Shown here one piece after another: positions 5,378-6,220 of a stretch of 6,220 bases of DNA. Position numbers and translations under genes: made by a program. The stretch comes from Gammaproteobacteria bacterium (GTDB lineage Bacteria > Pseudomonadota > Gammaproteobacteria > Eutrophobiales > Eutrophobiaceae): the NCBI GenBank assembly GCA_018676275.1, contig JABHFC010000426.1:1-6220 (forward strand), read 5' to 3'. How positions within the stretch are numbered: position 1 is the first letter of the stretch; each line of letters starts with the position of its first letter. The notes beneath the pieces are model-generated. The model was not told the DNA's origin and made no database searches. It was given only the letters and a program-made list of their open reading frames with translations.

Positions 5378-6004
5378 TCAACTTATACTATCTCCCCATA
5401 ATTCTTTAAGTCTTTTGTCACGACCGCAGGCGCGACGGTAATAGTTGTAACGGATTGGGTTTTTCTTGTAATAATCTTGATGTCTTTCTTCTGCCGCATA
5501 GAATGTGCTAGCCATGTCAATTTCAACTTTTATGGTTTCGGAAAAAGTTTTCTTGCTTATTATTACGTCCTTTGATGCGATTGCGGCTTTTCTTTGTTCT
5601 TCGTCATGATAAAAAATCATTGGACGATATTGATTGCCTTTATCACAAAACTGTCTCTTATCGGTAGTAGGGTCGACATTACGCCAAAAGATTTCTAGTA
5701 ATTCACTAAATGAGATCCGGCTTGTATCATAAACAATCTGTAAGGCCTCTGTATGACCTGTTCGCCCCGAAGCCACCTGCCTGTAGCTGGGGTTCTTGGT
5801 TTTTCCCCCGGTATAGCCGGAAGTTGTCGAAATTACACCATCAATTCGGTCAAAGGGCGGTTCCATACACCAGAAACACCCTCCTGCAAAAGTAGCGACT
5901 GCCGTCGGACCGGTAGCTAGGTATAATTCAGACTCGGCCTGACTATTACAGCCCATTATTGTGAAAGTAAATATTATGGTGAAAATACAAGCAAAAAGTC
6001 TCAT
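5378..6004 (-). CDS. msrA: Peptide-methionine (S)-S-oxide reductase MsrA, predicted lipoprotein
   Basis: MsrA reduces the S-epimer of methionine sulfoxide in oxidised proteins. The 208-residue product has the catalytic motif GGCFWCME with nucleophile C43, the GHTEAL segment with E86, and DKGNQYRP with D121 and Y126. A C-terminal C193 in RRACGRDKR is a likely resolving cysteine; C46 and C120 are further cysteines. No MsrB domain is fused. The first 19 residues form a lipoprotein signal (hydrophobic 7-17, lipobox IMGC with C19). The +2 residue is Asn rather than Asp, so the mature enzyme is expected as a periplasm-facing outer-membrane lipoprotein. This is unlike the cytoplasmic MsrA of E. coli. 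The ATG at 6004 has AGGA 7 to 8 bases upstream. The gene stands alone, convergent with the NYN gene 29 bases away. A weak promoter, TTGAGT (6100-6095) and TAAATT (6078-6073), 16 bases apart, lies upstream. Confidence 0.94.
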   Translation of the reverse strand: MRLFACIFTIIFTFTIMGCNSQAESELYLATGPTAVATFAGGCFWCMEPPFDRIDGVISTTSGYTGGKTKNPSYRQVASGRTGHTEALQIVYDTSRISFSELLEIFWRNVDPTTDKRQFCDKGNQYRPMIFYHDEEQRKAAIASKDVIISKKTFSETIKVEIDMASTFYAAEERHQDYYKKNPIRYNYYRRACGRDKRLKELWGDSIS

Positions 6005-6110
6005 GTTTTAATCCTGGAAATTGATGACGGTTATGACATTCTAAAATCGATTAAGTTTTGAATTGGATAAATAATTTAGCAAATGTACGATATGACTCAA
6101 GGTCTGAAGG

Positions 6111-6140
6111 TTGCAAGTCCCGTTTTACTTTACGTATAAG
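6111..6140 (+). promoter_or_regulatory. Candidate promoter reading out of the right edge
   Basis: TTGCAA (6111-6116, 4 of 6 consensus) and TATAAG (6135-6140, 5 of 6) are 18 bases apart, predicting a start near 6147. The leader would carry TGATAA (6152-6157) and TTATCA (6170-6175), a 6-bp inverted repeat with a 12-base spacer that could be a small hairpin or a binding site. A possible start codon follows at 6192. Confidence 0.4.
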
Positions 6141-6191
6141 CTTAATGCTCATGATAATATCGGGAACTGTTATCAACCAGAGTGAATTGAA

Positions 6192-6220
6192 ATGCTGGAT
6201 ATATTTAATAAAATGGAAAA
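6192..6220 (+). CDS. Possible start of a gene cut by the window edge
   Basis: ATG at 6192 opens a frame reading MLDIFNKME before the window ends. AGAG about 9 bases upstream is a weak ribosome-binding site, and a plausible promoter lies at 6111-6140. Only nine complete codons are visible, so neither the gene nor a product can be identified. Confidence 0.3.

Overview
The window looks like a chromosomal stretch of an AT-rich gammaproteobacterium (roughly 40% G+C by eye). The evidence is the mfd-csiV pair, a gammaproteobacterial arrangement, together with a DksA-like C4 zinc-finger protein, a LabA-like NYN protein and a small phasin of the polyhydroxyalkanoate (PHA) granule type. The phasin suggests an organism that stores PHA, but no PHA synthase gene lies in the window. 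I cannot name the genus. There is no tRNA, rRNA, CRISPR array, insertion sequence or phage gene that I can support.

Layout. Positions 1-1478 (+) are the 3' part of mfd, cut by the window edge. csiV (1475-2260, +) overlaps the mfd stop by 4 bases and starts with TTG. A small phasin gene lies on the opposite strand (2443-2757, -). It has its own promoter, flanked by two arms of a near-perfect inverted repeat, and a strong Rho-independent terminator (2357-2389). Between its stop codon and the terminator is a stem-loop whose loop reads CCUCCUCCCC, an anti-Shine-Dalgarno sequence. An intergenic region of about 375 bases with several repeats follows. Four genes then run in one direction: an inner-membrane-anchored AsmA-like protein (3133-3903), a short DksA/TraR-type protein (3906-4253, 2 bases downstream), a conserved HExxH metal-site protein (4276-4785) and a NYN-domain protein (4857-5348). 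msrA, encoding a predicted lipoprotein methionine sulfoxide reductase, converges from the other strand (5378-6004, -). The last 215 bases hold divergent promoter sequence and perhaps the first codons of another gene at 6192.

How the genes fit together. Mfd (transcription-coupled repair) and CsiV (a periplasmic cell-wall factor in Vibrio) are probably cotranscribed but functionally unrelated. The four-gene run has gaps of 2, 22 and 71 bases and is probably at least partly one transcript. It joins an envelope protein, an RNA-polymerase-secondary-channel-type regulator, a putative metalloprotein and a putative RNase, so a shared pathway cannot be read from the sequence.

The most unusual signal is not protein-coding. 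The phasin 3' UTR could yield a small RNA of about 85 nucleotides with an anti-Shine-Dalgarno loop and its own terminator. The same gene's promoter carries a two-arm operator, probably for a PHA-responsive repressor. Both are inferences from sequence alone.
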